NCBI GenBank assembly: GCA_019075865.1
Contig: JAGXAN010000006.1
Span: 248,001 to 312,000 of the forward strand
Origin: Hyphomicrobiales bacterium
Lineage (GTDB): Bacteria > Pseudomonadota > Alphaproteobacteria > Rhizobiales > Beijerinckiaceae
DNA length: 64,000 nt
Reading direction: 5' to 3'
A program made the position numbers and the translations under genes. Below the pieces are notes generated by a model. That model ran no database searches, had not been told where the DNA came from, and saw nothing but the letters and a program-made list of their open reading frames with translations. Of this stretch, positions 36,172-45,033 are shown in pieces. Position 1 is the first letter of the stretch; every line of letters begins with the position of its first letter.

Positions 36172-37074
36172 ATGGCTCATTTTACCCTGTTACGGCGACC
36201 GCTCACCCAACTGCTGCTGGTTGCCAGCACGTTTTTGGTTGTATTGCCCGCACCCCTGGCGCAAGCGGCCAAAGCCACGCTGCACATGCGCATTGAAAAT
36301 GCAGATCGCACCGCCACCATTTACAAGCGCGACCCACTCAAGCGCCAACGCCGCTCGGTGATCATTGTCTTGCACGGCAATGCTGGCAATGTGGGTAAAG
36401 TGCACCACAGCCTTGATATCGACCGTTATGTCGGCGACTCCGGCGTCACACTGGTCTATCCGCAGGCCATTCGCGGCAAATGGTCCCTGACCAATGATAC
36501 AGATGTCGAATTCGTGCACGATCTCACCGAGCGCCTGATTCGCAACGGCACGGCCAAGCCCAATCATATTTTCATCGCCGGCGTTTCCACCGGCGGCATG
36601 TTGGCTTTGCGCCTGGCCTGCCAATATCCGCAATCTTACGTCGGTGCGGCTGCGGTGCTGGCCAACCTGCCAACTGCGGCGGGCGCCACCTGCAAACCCA
36701 AGCATTCCATTCCGTTGATGCTGGTCAACGCGACCAATGACGCTGAAGTGCCCTACAAGGGCGGCCCGACCAAAAAGCTGGATTATGTCGGCAGCGTTTT
36801 GTCCACCGAGGAGACCCTGGCGCCCTTCGCCGCCGCCAATGGCTGCACAGGGCCAATGGTCGCGCGTCTGGGGCCGATTGGCAAATCCAAATTGCGGGCC
36901 TCCTTCGAGACCTACAAATCCTGCAAAGTGCCGGTGCAACTGATCAAGATCATCAATGGCACCCATGTCATTCCTGGCCGTCATATTGGCCGGCGTGGCA
37001 AGCTGGCCAATGGTGCCGGCAGCGGTGTGATGGCGGCCCATCGCATTTTCAGCTTCTCGCAGCGCCTCAGATAG
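36172..37074 (+). CDS. Exported PHB-depolymerase/feruloyl-esterase-like hydrolase
   Basis: About 300 residues from ATG 36172 with GGGGGAA in front; the open frame upstream to 35965 overlaps prs and is not credible. A Sec signal (LLLVASTFLVVLPAPLAQA) ends near residue 30. The esterase core has VIIVLHGNAGNVG, the serine nucleophile in GVSTGG (about 139-144), the acid in LVNATNDAEVPY and the histidine in INGTHVIPG. This is the LpqC/PHB-depolymerase-like family of secreted carboxylesterases. It ends 8 bp inside the convergent MaoC gene. Confidence 0.85.
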   Translation: MAHFTLLRRPLTQLLLVASTFLVVLPAPLAQAAKATLHMRIENADRTATIYKRDPLKRQRRSVIIVLHGNAGNVGKVHHSLDIDRYVGDSGVTLVYPQAIRGKWSLTNDTDVEFVHDLTERLIRNGTAKPNHIFIAGVSTGGMLALRLACQYPQSYVGAAAVLANLPTAAGATCKPKHSIPLMLVNATNDAEVPYKGGPTKKLDYVGSVLSTEETLAPFAAANGCTGPMVARLGPIGKSKLRASFETYKSCKVPVQLIKIINGTHVIPGRHIGRRGKLANGAGSGVMAAHRIFSFSQRLR

Positions 37075-38104
37075 GCAATAGCACCCAATAATCGAGTTCG
37101 AGCACGACGCCGCTGCCACCACTGTCGGGAAAGTCGGCGCAGGGACGGTCTTTGGCGGCGATCGTGCGCAATCGCATCGCCCCGACATCCTTGCGGCCCG
37201 GCAGCGCCTCCAGCGCCAGAATTTCGCTCCATGCAAACAGGGTGTCACCCGCAAAAAGCGGGCTGATATGGCGTCCACCATTGATTGCCGCGATGTGGAA
37301 TGCGTTTTCAAGACCGTTGAAACTGAGCGCGCGCGCCACCGAAATCACATGCCCGCCATAGACGAGACGGCGGCCAAACCGGCCCTGCCCTTCACTGAAC
37401 TGGTTGAAATGAACCTTGGCGTTGTTTTGGTAGAGCCGTGTTGCCATCTGGTGTTCGGCTTCCTCGACCGTCGCGCCATCAACATGGTCGATGCGCTCGC
37501 CAGCCTTGTAATCGCCCCAGCGCCAGTTGGCACCGGCGAGGGTGAAATCATATTTGGCGACATCCAGCGGCGGACAAGCACCGCCAATCTGCGTGGCACT
37601 TACGGCATCGGGCAATGCTGGCACATGGTTGGCGGCAATGGTTGCGGTCACATCACGCTTGCGCACCATCACCCAGCGCACATATTCCAGCACGGTTTCA
37701 CCGCGCTGGTTCAACCCGGTTGAGCGCACATAGACCACACCAGTCTGTTTGCTGGAATTTTCCTTGATGCCCAGCACGGTTGACGTGGCGTGCAAAGTAT
37801 CCCCCGGATAGACCGCCGCCAGAAACCGGCAATCCGCATAGCCAAGGTTTGCAACCGCATTGATGGAAATATCCGGCACCGTCTTGCCAAACACGATGTG
37901 AAAGACCAGCAGGTCATCAATCGGGCTGCGCGCATAGCCCAGCGCCTGCGCAAAGCTATCGCCCGATTGCACGGCAAAGCGCGGTCCAAAAATCGCGGAA
38001 TAGACCGCAACATCGCCCAACGTCACCGTGCGCGCTGTGGCATGGGTGATCGTTTGCCCAATCTGGAAATCCTCAAGATAGCGGCCAGGGTTTGTCTTGG
38101 TCAT
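37067..38104 (-). CDS. MaoC-family dehydratase, mesaconyl-CoA hydratase-like
   Basis: A 345-residue double hotdog-fold protein. The first half has GRYLEDFQIGQTITHATARTVTLGDVAVYSAIFGPRF and HIVFGKTVPDISINAVANLGYADCRFLAAVYPGDTLHATSTVLG; the second half repeats the fold, with RLVYGGHVISVARALSFNGLENAFHIAAINGGRHISPLFAGDTLFAWSEIL. Length and motifs match Mcd/Mch, which interconverts mesaconyl-CoA and beta-methylmalyl-CoA in the ethylmalonyl-CoA pathway of C2 assimilation. No other gene of that pathway is adjacent, so the assignment rests on sequence alone. Confidence 0.82.
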   Translation of the reverse strand: MTKTNPGRYLEDFQIGQTITHATARTVTLGDVAVYSAIFGPRFAVQSGDSFAQALGYARSPIDDLLVFHIVFGKTVPDISINAVANLGYADCRFLAAVYPGDTLHATSTVLGIKENSSKQTGVVYVRSTGLNQRGETVLEYVRWVMVRKRDVTATIAANHVPALPDAVSATQIGGACPPLDVAKYDFTLAGANWRWGDYKAGERIDHVDGATVEEAEHQMATRLYQNNAKVHFNQFSEGQGRFGRRLVYGGHVISVARALSFNGLENAFHIAAINGGRHISPLFAGDTLFAWSEILALEALPGRKDVGAMRLRTIAAKDRPCADFPDSGGSGVVLELDYWVLLPI

Positions 38105-38179
38105 GAAGGGCTCATCCGGTCATTGGAAAGCGCAGACCTTTGCGCACGGCCCTTATCGCTGTCAATGCCGCAATCCGTA

Positions 38180-39754
38180 TCAGAACACGTGATATTGAAA
38201 CGCCCAGGTCTCGCTCAGAACCTTGTCCGCAAGCCGCAAATAGCAGCGCATTTCCACGGGCGCGCCAGCTTCCACCGTCAGGTCAAACTGGGCGCGCCAA
38301 TGCCCGGCAACGCCATCGGGCACCGCCTCGGTGAAGACGTAAGAGAATGCGCCGCGCGAGGCCGACAATATCGCCTCCGGCTTTTCACCAAACGCCAGAT
38401 GTTCGAGCGGCCCGCCCTGAAACTCGATCAGAAACTTGCGCACGCCCTTGGGCCGGGGTTGCCCCGGCACGCCGCCATTGCCAAGCCGCGTCGCCACGCA
38501 TGTCGCCAGCGGCGAGGGATAGGGCTCACCCGCCAGCCAGTGCAACCGGTAGGCCCGCGCGATCACGTCGCCCTTGCGCGCCGGTTCATCCGCCACCCAA
38601 TGGGCCACGATATTGTCATGGATTTCATCATCGGTGGGAATTTCCACCAATTGCACCGCGCCCTTGCCCCAGTCGCCCTTGGGCTCCACCCACAGGCTTG
38701 GGCGAAGTTCATAATGCACACCGTCCAGGTAATGGTCGAAATTGCGGTCGCGCTGCAGCAAGCCAAATCCGCGCGGCCTGTTATCGGCAAAAGCCGAAAC
38801 CGTGGTTTGCGGCGGGTTGTTGAGGGGTCGCCAGATGCGCTCGCCTGCGCCAGTCCACAAGGCAAGACCATCCGAATCATGAACCTCCGGTCGCCAATCC
38901 GCGGCCTTGGGCTTGGCGGTTTCAGAAAACCAATACATCGACGTCAGCGGGGCCAATCCCAATCGGGAAACATCCGCGCGCAAGTGCAACTCGTGATCAA
39001 TGTCCATCACCACGCCCGCCCCGCGCGTCAGCGTGAACTGGTAGGCACCGACAATCGAAGGCCCTTCCAGCAGCGCATAAACGGTTACACTGGGACTATT
39101 GGCCGTCTCCTCGATATAGAACCGGGTAAAATCTGGAAATTCTTCCGGCTGCCCGGCAACCGCCACATCCACCGCGACACCGCGCGCCGACAGGCCATAT
39201 TGGTGCAACTCGCCAATCGCCCGAAAATAGGCAGCGCCCAGAAAAGCCACCCAGTCGTTTTGGCGCCAATCGTAACTGCCGCCGCGCTTTTCCTGCAGGC
39301 GAAAACCGGCAAAGCCCGCGCCTTGCGGCAATTGATGCGCCACCGAATCAGCCGGCATGTGGAACAGGTCAGGGCTGTAAATCACCGCCCGGGCGCTGCC
39401 ACCATCCACCAGATACATGGCCACCGGCTTTTTGAAATACATGCCCAGATGAAAGAACGTAACCGGGAACTGGCCATCCTCAGACGAATAAGGCGCGGCA
39501 TCGGTGTTGAACGTGATTTTGCCCCAGGCATCGTAATCAATTTTATCGAGTATGGCATTGGCGCGTGGCGGCGCAGCCTGATGGGGCTTTTGCGCCAACT
39601 TTCGCGCCTCGGCCTTGAGGGTTGCGAAGCTGAACTTCTGGGCGGCGCTCAATTGCAGGCCCTGTTTGGCCAGCGCCTTGCCGCGCGCGGCCAACAATAG
39701 CGCGGCAGTCGCGCCGCCTTGAATAAACGAGCGACGGCTATGACTATTGGACAT
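38180..39754 (-). CDS. Periplasmic glucan biosynthesis protein, OpgG/OpgD family, Tat-exported
   Basis: About 524 residues from ATG 39754 (AGGG upstream). The N-terminus SHSRRSFIQGGATAALLLAARGKALA is a twin-arginine signal, as in OpgD. The catalytic beta-sandwich follows: FSFATLKAEARKLA, YDAWGKITFN, FFHLGMYFKKPV, PLTSMYWFSE, EVHDSDGLALWTGAGERIWRPLNNP and RGFGLLQRDRNFDHYLD. These proteins shape osmoregulated periplasmic glucans made from UDP-glucose. The OpgH glucosyltransferase partner is not encoded nearby. A small membrane-protein gene lies 21 bp upstream on the same strand. Confidence 0.93.
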   Translation of the reverse strand: MSNSHSRRSFIQGGATAALLLAARGKALAKQGLQLSAAQKFSFATLKAEARKLAQKPHQAAPPRANAILDKIDYDAWGKITFNTDAAPYSSEDGQFPVTFFHLGMYFKKPVAMYLVDGGSARAVIYSPDLFHMPADSVAHQLPQGAGFAGFRLQEKRGGSYDWRQNDWVAFLGAAYFRAIGELHQYGLSARGVAVDVAVAGQPEEFPDFTRFYIEETANSPSVTVYALLEGPSIVGAYQFTLTRGAGVVMDIDHELHLRADVSRLGLAPLTSMYWFSETAKPKAADWRPEVHDSDGLALWTGAGERIWRPLNNPPQTTVSAFADNRPRGFGLLQRDRNFDHYLDGVHYELRPSLWVEPKGDWGKGAVQLVEIPTDDEIHDNIVAHWVADEPARKGDVIARAYRLHWLAGEPYPSPLATCVATRLGNGGVPGQPRPKGVRKFLIEFQGGPLEHLAFGEKPEAILSASRGAFSYVFTEAVPDGVAGHWRAQFDLTVEAGAPVEMRCYLRLADKVLSETWAFQYHVF

Positions 39755-39775
39755 GGTCAACCCTGGGAAATGATA

Positions 39776-40012
39776 TCAGCCGCGAAACGGTTCGGCGCGA
39801 ATGGCCACACGCATGAAATAGAAAAGCAGTGCAGCACCAATCAAAGCGCCCGCAATCTCAACGACATGGCTAATGGTCGGGCCCAATTGATAATATCCGC
39901 CAATTGCCCAACCCGCAGCCCAAGCCGTGCCAATAAATTCGGTGCCCACCAAAATTGCAACGGCGATCAATGTTACAGCATTCGTCCAATTGATGGGTTT
40001 GGGATTGGCCAA
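39776..40012 (-). CDS. Small membrane protein of unknown function
   Basis: About 78 residues from a TTG at 40012 that has GAGAGA in front; an upstream in-frame ATG at 40075 would add 21 basic residues. Two hydrophobic helices are visible (VTLIAVAILVGTEFIGTAWAAGWAIGG and VVEIAGALIGAALLFYFMRVAI). It immediately precedes the glucan gene and may be co-transcribed with it. No family recognised. Confidence 0.55.
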   Translation of the reverse strand: MANPKPINWTNAVTLIAVAILVGTEFIGTAWAAGWAIGGYYQLGPTISHVVEIAGALIGAALLFYFMRVAIRAEPFRG

Positions 40013-40110
40013 AGGAAATTCTCTCTTGCGACAATGAATTTTCGCACCAATAAAGCATATGCGCGGGTGGTGCAACAGGTGCCAATATCCGGTGCCATAG
40101 GGGGTAATTT

Positions 40111-41712
40111 ATGACCGAAACCAGAATTTTCGGAAAGGCGGCAGTCGCCAGCCCTCATCATCTTGCCAGCGCCAGCGGTGCGGCCATATTGCGCGAGGGC
40201 GGCAATGTGGTTGAGGCCGTCGTCGCCACCGCGGCCACGCTTGCCGTAGTATATCCGCATATGAATTCCATAGGCGGCGACGGCTTTTGGCTGGTGCGCG
40301 AGCCTTCAGGGAAAATCCATTATATCGAGGCCTGCGGCCCCGTTGGCAGCCTTGCAACCCGCGCCGCCTATCAAAGGGCCGGTTTTGACCGGGTGCCGGT
40401 GCGTGGCCCCATGGCGGCTCTCACCGTGCCCGGAGCCATCGGCGGCTGGCAAAGAGCGCTGGAGGGTGCCAGGGCACTCGGCGGTCGCCTGCCCCTCGAT
40501 GTGTTGTTGCACGACGCCATCAGCCTGGCCCGCAACGGCTATCCGCAATCGGCAGCCGAAAGCCGTATGCATGTCAAGGAAGCTGAGGCCCTGCACGCCG
40601 CGCCCGGCTTCGCGCAGACTTTTCTGGTTGATGGCAAGGTTCCGGCTGCGGGTAGCCTGCGCCACATGCCCAAACTGGCGGACACGCTGGATCAACTCAG
40701 GAATGCCGGCCTCGATGATTTCTATCGCGGCGACATTGCCCGCGAGATTGCCTCTGATTTGCAGGCCATTTCCGCGCCTGTGACACGCGCCGATCTCGCG
40801 GCTTTCCACGCAAGATTGCGCCAGCCCCTGGAACTGGCCCTGCGCGGGCGACGGTTTTACAATGCCCCGCCCCCGACACAGGGCCTGGCATCGCTGATCA
40901 TTGTCGGGCTGCTGGAGCGGTTGAACATGGGCCAAATGGGCAGCTTTGCCCACATACATGCCATGATCGAGGCCAACAAGCACGCCATGACCATACGCAA
41001 CAAGGTCTGCACCGATCACGACCACCTCACCCAAGACCCGGCGCATTATCTCAAGCCGGAGATTCTGGATGCGATGGCCGCGCAAATCAGCATGGATCGC
41101 GCCGCCCCCTTCCCGTTGCCCGCCAACAATGGCGATACGGTCTGGATGGGCGCAATGGACAACAAAGGTTTTGCCGTCTCCTACATCCAGTCGATTTACT
41201 GGGAATATGGCTCGGGCTGCGTGCTGCCAAAAACCGGGATTTTGATGCAGAACCGGGGCGCATCTTTTTCCCTTGACCCCTCGGCCCTTAATCCGTTGAC
41301 CCCCGGTCGCCGGCCGTTTCATACCCTCAACCCGCCGATTGCGGTTTACGACGACGGCTCGGTGCTGGCCTATGGCTCGATGGGGGCCGACGGCCAACCA
41401 CAGTTTCAGGCGCAGGTTCTCACCCGCATCGAGGCCGGCAAAGGCATCGCAGAGGCGCTGGACGGGCCGCGCTTTCTCTGGGGCACGACCTGGGGATCCA
41501 CCCGGCCAACCCTGCGGATGGAAAATCGCTTCGATCCCGACGTAACCCGCGCGCTGGAGCGTGCCGGACATGAAGTGGAAATAGTCGACCGGGCCTATGA
41601 CGATGTGTTTGGCCATGCAGGTGCATTGCGCTGGAATGGTGGCAGTCGCGTCGAAGCCGGGCATGACCCAAGGGCAGATGGCGGGACCGATGGCGGTGCT
41701 GCGGGCTGGTAA
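40111..41712 (+). CDS. Gamma-glutamyltransferase family protein
   Basis: A 533-residue Ntn-hydrolase precursor. GGGGG lies ahead of ATG 40111. AAVASPHHLASASGAAILREGGNVVEAVVATAATLAVVYPHMNSIGGDGFWLV is the standard N-terminal part of the large subunit. The likely autocleavage nucleophile is the threonine in NNGDTVWMGAMD (about 345), which starts the small subunit. RPFHTLNPPIAVYDDGSVLAYGSMGADGQPQ is the oxyanion region. There is no signal peptide, unlike periplasmic Ggt, so it is one of the cytosolic GGT-like enzymes that act on other gamma-glutamyl or amide substrates. Confidence 0.9.
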   Translation: MTETRIFGKAAVASPHHLASASGAAILREGGNVVEAVVATAATLAVVYPHMNSIGGDGFWLVREPSGKIHYIEACGPVGSLATRAAYQRAGFDRVPVRGPMAALTVPGAIGGWQRALEGARALGGRLPLDVLLHDAISLARNGYPQSAAESRMHVKEAEALHAAPGFAQTFLVDGKVPAAGSLRHMPKLADTLDQLRNAGLDDFYRGDIAREIASDLQAISAPVTRADLAAFHARLRQPLELALRGRRFYNAPPPTQGLASLIIVGLLERLNMGQMGSFAHIHAMIEANKHAMTIRNKVCTDHDHLTQDPAHYLKPEILDAMAAQISMDRAAPFPLPANNGDTVWMGAMDNKGFAVSYIQSIYWEYGSGCVLPKTGILMQNRGASFSLDPSALNPLTPGRRPFHTLNPPIAVYDDGSVLAYGSMGADGQPQFQAQVLTRIEAGKGIAEALDGPRFLWGTTWGSTRPTLRMENRFDPDVTRALERAGHEVEIVDRAYDDVFGHAGALRWNGGSRVEAGHDPRADGGTDGGAAGW

Positions 41713-41778
41713 TGCCGTGGGCCTTGCAGCCCAGCCCAAGGAAGGATAGGAACATGGCATCATCGCGAGGACGAGAAA

Positions 41779-42435
41779 ATGACGACCAGTGCTGCAATCA
41801 TTGCCAATACCTTCTGCGACAGCGTCGAAAGGGCAGCCAAATTCTCGCAGCCCTATACGCATTATCTGCTGACCGGCACGTTACCCGCAGACGTCGCCCG
41901 CGAGCTAAACAATCTTCCCTTCAAAACCCCTTCGCTCGATGGTGTTTCGGGCAAGCGCGAATTGCACAATGACACCCGCTCTTATTTCGACGCCGCCCAG
42001 ATGGAGAAATTTCCGGTCATGCGGCAGGTGGCGCAAGCGCTGCAATCGCCGCAGGTGATCGGCAAACTGGAAAAGGTTTTCGGTGCCGATCTGGAAGGCA
42101 CCTATCTGCGCCTCGAATATGCGCAGGATATTGATGGCTTCTGGCTGGAGCCGCACACCGATCTTGGCGTCAAGAAATTCACCTGCCTGATCTATCTGTC
42201 CGAAGGCCATGAGGAACTTGGCACCGACATTTATGCAGCGCGCGACAAGCATTTTGGCCGCTCGCCCTTTTTGCCCAACAGCGCCATGATTTTCGTGCCC
42301 GGCGACAATACCTGGCACGGCTTTGAAAAGCGCCCGATCCGCGGCGTGCGTAAATCGGTGATCCTGAATTATGTCACCACGGACTGGAAAGCCCGCGAGC
42401 AATTGAGCTATCCAGATACGACCGTTCATGCCTGA
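41779..42435 (+). CDS. 2-oxoglutarate/Fe(II)-dependent oxygenase family protein
   Basis: A 218-residue double-stranded beta-helix protein. GAGGACGAGAAA precedes ATG 41779. The iron triad is formed by the HxD in LEPHTDLGVK (about 125-134) and the distal histidine in DNTWHGFEKRPIRGVRKSVILNYV (about 176-199), whose arginine would bind 2-oxoglutarate. Homologues are found beside polysaccharide or nucleotide-sugar genes and are mostly uncharacterised. It lies 66 bp after the GGT-like gene, so it may share its transcript. Confidence 0.85.
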   Translation: MTTSAAIIANTFCDSVERAAKFSQPYTHYLLTGTLPADVARELNNLPFKTPSLDGVSGKRELHNDTRSYFDAAQMEKFPVMRQVAQALQSPQVIGKLEKVFGADLEGTYLRLEYAQDIDGFWLEPHTDLGVKKFTCLIYLSEGHEELGTDIYAARDKHFGRSPFLPNSAMIFVPGDNTWHGFEKRPIRGVRKSVILNYVTTDWKAREQLSYPDTTVHA

Positions 42436-42521
42436 ACGAGCGCCCGAAATTTGCCATAAAATTTGCGATTGATGAGACTTCGGCGCTGCAATGGATTGCG
42501 CTACCAATCTGGAGTGCGATC

Positions 42522-43391
42522 ATGTCCGACACCTTGCTCAAAAGCCTTTCTGTCATCAAGCAGCCGTTGGGCCGTCGCACTTTCATGATGACAGGTCTGG
42601 CCGCCGGGTTTGCGGCAGCTGCCGAGCCTGTGATGGCGCAGGCGATCATCACTTCGGCGGAAGGCCTGAGCGTCGCGGAGGTCAAGGTCCCGGTCGACGG
42701 CGGCACCATCCCGGCCTATACCGCAATGCCAGCCCAAGGTGGCCCTTTTGCCACCGTGATCGTGGTGCATGAAATTTTTGGCGTGCACGAGCACATCAAG
42801 GATATCTGCCGAAGGCTCGCCAAACTTGGCTATTATGCCATTGCGCCAGAGTTGTTCGCCCGGCAAGGCGATCCTTCCAAATACAAGGACATTGCCAGCC
42901 TGATCGAGGATGTCGTCTCAAAGACACCGGATGCGGAGGTCGCGGGTGACCTGGATGCCACTCTTGCCTTTGCCAAAACCCAGCCAAAAGCAGATACCGC
43001 GCGCCTCGGTATGGTCGGCTTTTGCTGGGGCGGGCGGCAGACCTGGCTCTACACCGAGCACAATCCGGCCGTGAAAGCCGCCGTTGCCATGTATGGCCCA
43101 TTGGGGGATGGCCCCGATCCACTGGAGCCCAATCAGGTGATTGATGGCGCCCAAAAAATCACCACCCCGGTTCTGGGCCTTTATGGCGCGCTGGACCAAG
43201 GCATTCCGCAATCCAAAGTAGAGGCGTTGCGCGCCAAACTGGACAAGGGCAAGAGCGGCTCCAAAATCCATGTTTACCCGGACACCGGCCACGCCTTTTT
43301 CGCCGATTATCGCTCCAGCTACAACAAGGCCGATGCCGCTGATGCCTGGAAGCGCCTGCAGGCCTGGTACAAGGCGAACGGCGTCAGCTGA
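42522..43391 (+). CDS. Dienelactone hydrolase family protein, Tat-exported
   Basis: A 289-residue paralogue of the cytosolic enzyme at 26.4 kb. GGAG precedes ATG 42522. LGRRTFMMTGLAAGFAAAAEPVMAQA (about 16-41) is a twin-arginine signal. The triad is Cys in VGFCWGG, Asp in GLYGALDQGIP and His in YPDTGHAFF. EIFGVHEHIKDICRRLAKLGYYAIAPELFAR is the usual N-terminal segment. Tat export fits the family's need to fold before export. Confidence 0.92.
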   Translation: MSDTLLKSLSVIKQPLGRRTFMMTGLAAGFAAAAEPVMAQAIITSAEGLSVAEVKVPVDGGTIPAYTAMPAQGGPFATVIVVHEIFGVHEHIKDICRRLAKLGYYAIAPELFARQGDPSKYKDIASLIEDVVSKTPDAEVAGDLDATLAFAKTQPKADTARLGMVGFCWGGRQTWLYTEHNPAVKAAVAMYGPLGDGPDPLEPNQVIDGAQKITTPVLGLYGALDQGIPQSKVEALRAKLDKGKSGSKIHVYPDTGHAFFADYRSSYNKADAADAWKRLQAWYKANGVS

Positions 43392-43406
43392 CCCGCAGCC
43401 ACACCC

Positions 43407-44441
43407 TTACAATTTAGCGCGGAAGGCGAGGTAGCGCCGGGCAACCTCGCGCGCAAAATGCGGCGTTGAATCAACGCTTTCATAAGAGAATTGCTCGACA
43501 TGCCCGGCATAGCGCCGCACGGCACCCACTTCCACCAACCGGTCAATGAACTGCGTCATTTTCCGGTGACCGTGGCCGGAAGGAATATAGACATGCACCG
43601 GCACTCCGGTAGCGGTCGCCTCGCCCACCATATTGACACTATCGCCGGTGACGATGATCGCGGCAGCATGCGCCAGAATGGAGACATAGGGATTGATGCC
43701 GTGCCGGTCCCATACGAACGCCCGGCTGTTCAACAGGCCTTCTGATTCCAGCGCCTGCCGGATCGTCTCCAGCAATTCCGGCGGGGTGCGGCGCGATGGC
43801 GTCACCATCAAGCCATAGCCGCCACTGGCATGGCGCACGGCGATCTCCGCCAGTCGCAACGCGTCCGTCGACGTAAAGCTGTAATGGCCACTGACACCGC
43901 CCAGGATCATTGCCAACCGTGGTTGCGGCAAAAATTCCAGCCTCGGATCTGGTTCGGCCCTCGCTTGCGCGAATACCTCAGGCGTCAACCCATGGGGCGA
44001 GGTCATTGACGTCACCACATTGTCGCCCCGCAACTTGTCGTGCATCGGCAGACACAATACATCGGCGGTCTTGGTGCCGGTGTAGGGGTCCTTCATGAAC
44101 ACCGTAAACGTGCGCCCGCCGGACGCGCGCCGCACCTGACGCAGATACGGTACGGTGCGGCGGCCCGCGGCAATCGCAATATCAGGCCAGGGCGCCGCAA
44201 TCGGGCTGCCGGCGCGATGCGGGGCCTCTTGCGGGTCAATGGGCCCCCAGGGCGAAAGCGCCGCCCACAGGCCGCGCGGGCGCACCAGATGGCGTTCAGC
44301 CTGCAAGCCCAGCGCCTTGGCAATGCCAAAGCACTGCACTTCATCGCCGATCTTGCCGTCGGTGATCACCCACGCGCGGGGACTGCCCGGCAAATGCAAT
44401 TCGCGCCCGCGAGCTTGGGCCAGATCATCTTGTTTCATCAT
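43407..44441 (-). CDS. ELM1-family (mitochondrial fission ELM1-like) protein
   Basis: A 344-residue protein of the ELM1 family, named for an Arabidopsis protein that recruits dynamin to mitochondria and widespread in alphaproteobacteria. AWVITDGKIGDEVQCFGIAKALGL at the N-terminus, SMTSPHGLTPE, LGGVSGHYSFT and IIVTGDSVNMVGEATATGVPVHVYIP near the C-terminus are the family marks. The fold is like a GT-B glycosyltransferase, and the bacterial role is unknown, possibly envelope or glycan related. It is encoded convergently to the dienelactone hydrolase. Confidence 0.88.
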   Translation of the reverse strand: MMKQDDLAQARGRELHLPGSPRAWVITDGKIGDEVQCFGIAKALGLQAERHLVRPRGLWAALSPWGPIDPQEAPHRAGSPIAAPWPDIAIAAGRRTVPYLRQVRRASGGRTFTVFMKDPYTGTKTADVLCLPMHDKLRGDNVVTSMTSPHGLTPEVFAQARAEPDPRLEFLPQPRLAMILGGVSGHYSFTSTDALRLAEIAVRHASGGYGLMVTPSRRTPPELLETIRQALESEGLLNSRAFVWDRHGINPYVSILAHAAAIIVTGDSVNMVGEATATGVPVHVYIPSGHGHRKMTQFIDRLVEVGAVRRYAGHVEQFSYESVDSTPHFAREVARRYLAFRAKL

Positions 44442-44475
44442 ATATCACAAGCCGATAATCCAAATTCATTCGGCC

Positions 44476-44949
44476 TCACAAAAAGGCGATCTTGACGACT
44501 TCGTAGCTTTTGCCGCCGCCCGGCGTGCGCACTTCCACACTGTCTCCCACCTTCTTGCCAATCAGCGCGCGCGCCGTTGGCGAGGTGATGGATACCCGCC
44601 CATGCTTGATATCAGCTTCGGTTTCACCCACGATCTGATAGGACTTTTCCTGCTCGGTGTCCTCGTCGATCAGGGTCACGGTCGCCCCAAATTTAATGGT
44701 GTTGCCCGAGAGCTTGGAAGGGTCGATCACTTCGGCCCGGGACATTTTGTCTTCGAGTTCGAGAATTCGGCCCTCATTATATGATTGCGCCTCTTTGGCG
44801 GAATGGTATTCGGCATTTTCCGACAAGTCACCATGGGCCCGTGCTTCCGCAATCGCCTGAATGATGCGGGGCCGCTCGGTCTGCTGGCGCTCCTTCAGTT
44901 CCTCTTGCAAGGCGGCATAGCCAGCCACCGTCATGGGAAATCTTTCCAT
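44476..44949 (-). CDS. greA: Transcription elongation factor GreA
   Basis: A 157-residue protein, the standard length, from ATG 44949. The N-terminal coiled coil ([59 protein letters not shown]) carries the acidic tip DLSENAEY that enters the RNA polymerase secondary channel and stimulates transcript cleavage. The C-terminal FKBP-like domain ends [32 protein letters not shown]. It lies just downstream of carB on the same strand, a common alphaproteobacterial arrangement. Confidence 0.96.
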   Translation of the reverse strand: MERFPMTVAGYAALQEELKERQQTERPRIIQAIAEARAHGDLSENAEYHSAKEAQSYNEGRILELEDKMSRAEVIDPSKLSGNTIKFGATVTLIDEDTEQEKSYQIVGETEADIKHGRVSITSPTARALIGKKVGDSVEVRTPGGGKSYEVVKIAFL

Positions 44950-45033
44950 CGCTCTACTTCCATCCTTGTGACTGACCAATGTCAGGCTGTTTTTGTTGCC
45001 GCCACGACTGAGTTATCAATGGCGAACCGGGTT

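Noticed and set aside
37790-39700. Plus-strand ORF of 636 residues
   Set aside because: It is antisense to the MaoC and OpgG/D genes, both with clear family motifs; the ORF is Arg/His/Gln-rich as expected for a mirror frame in GC-rich DNA.
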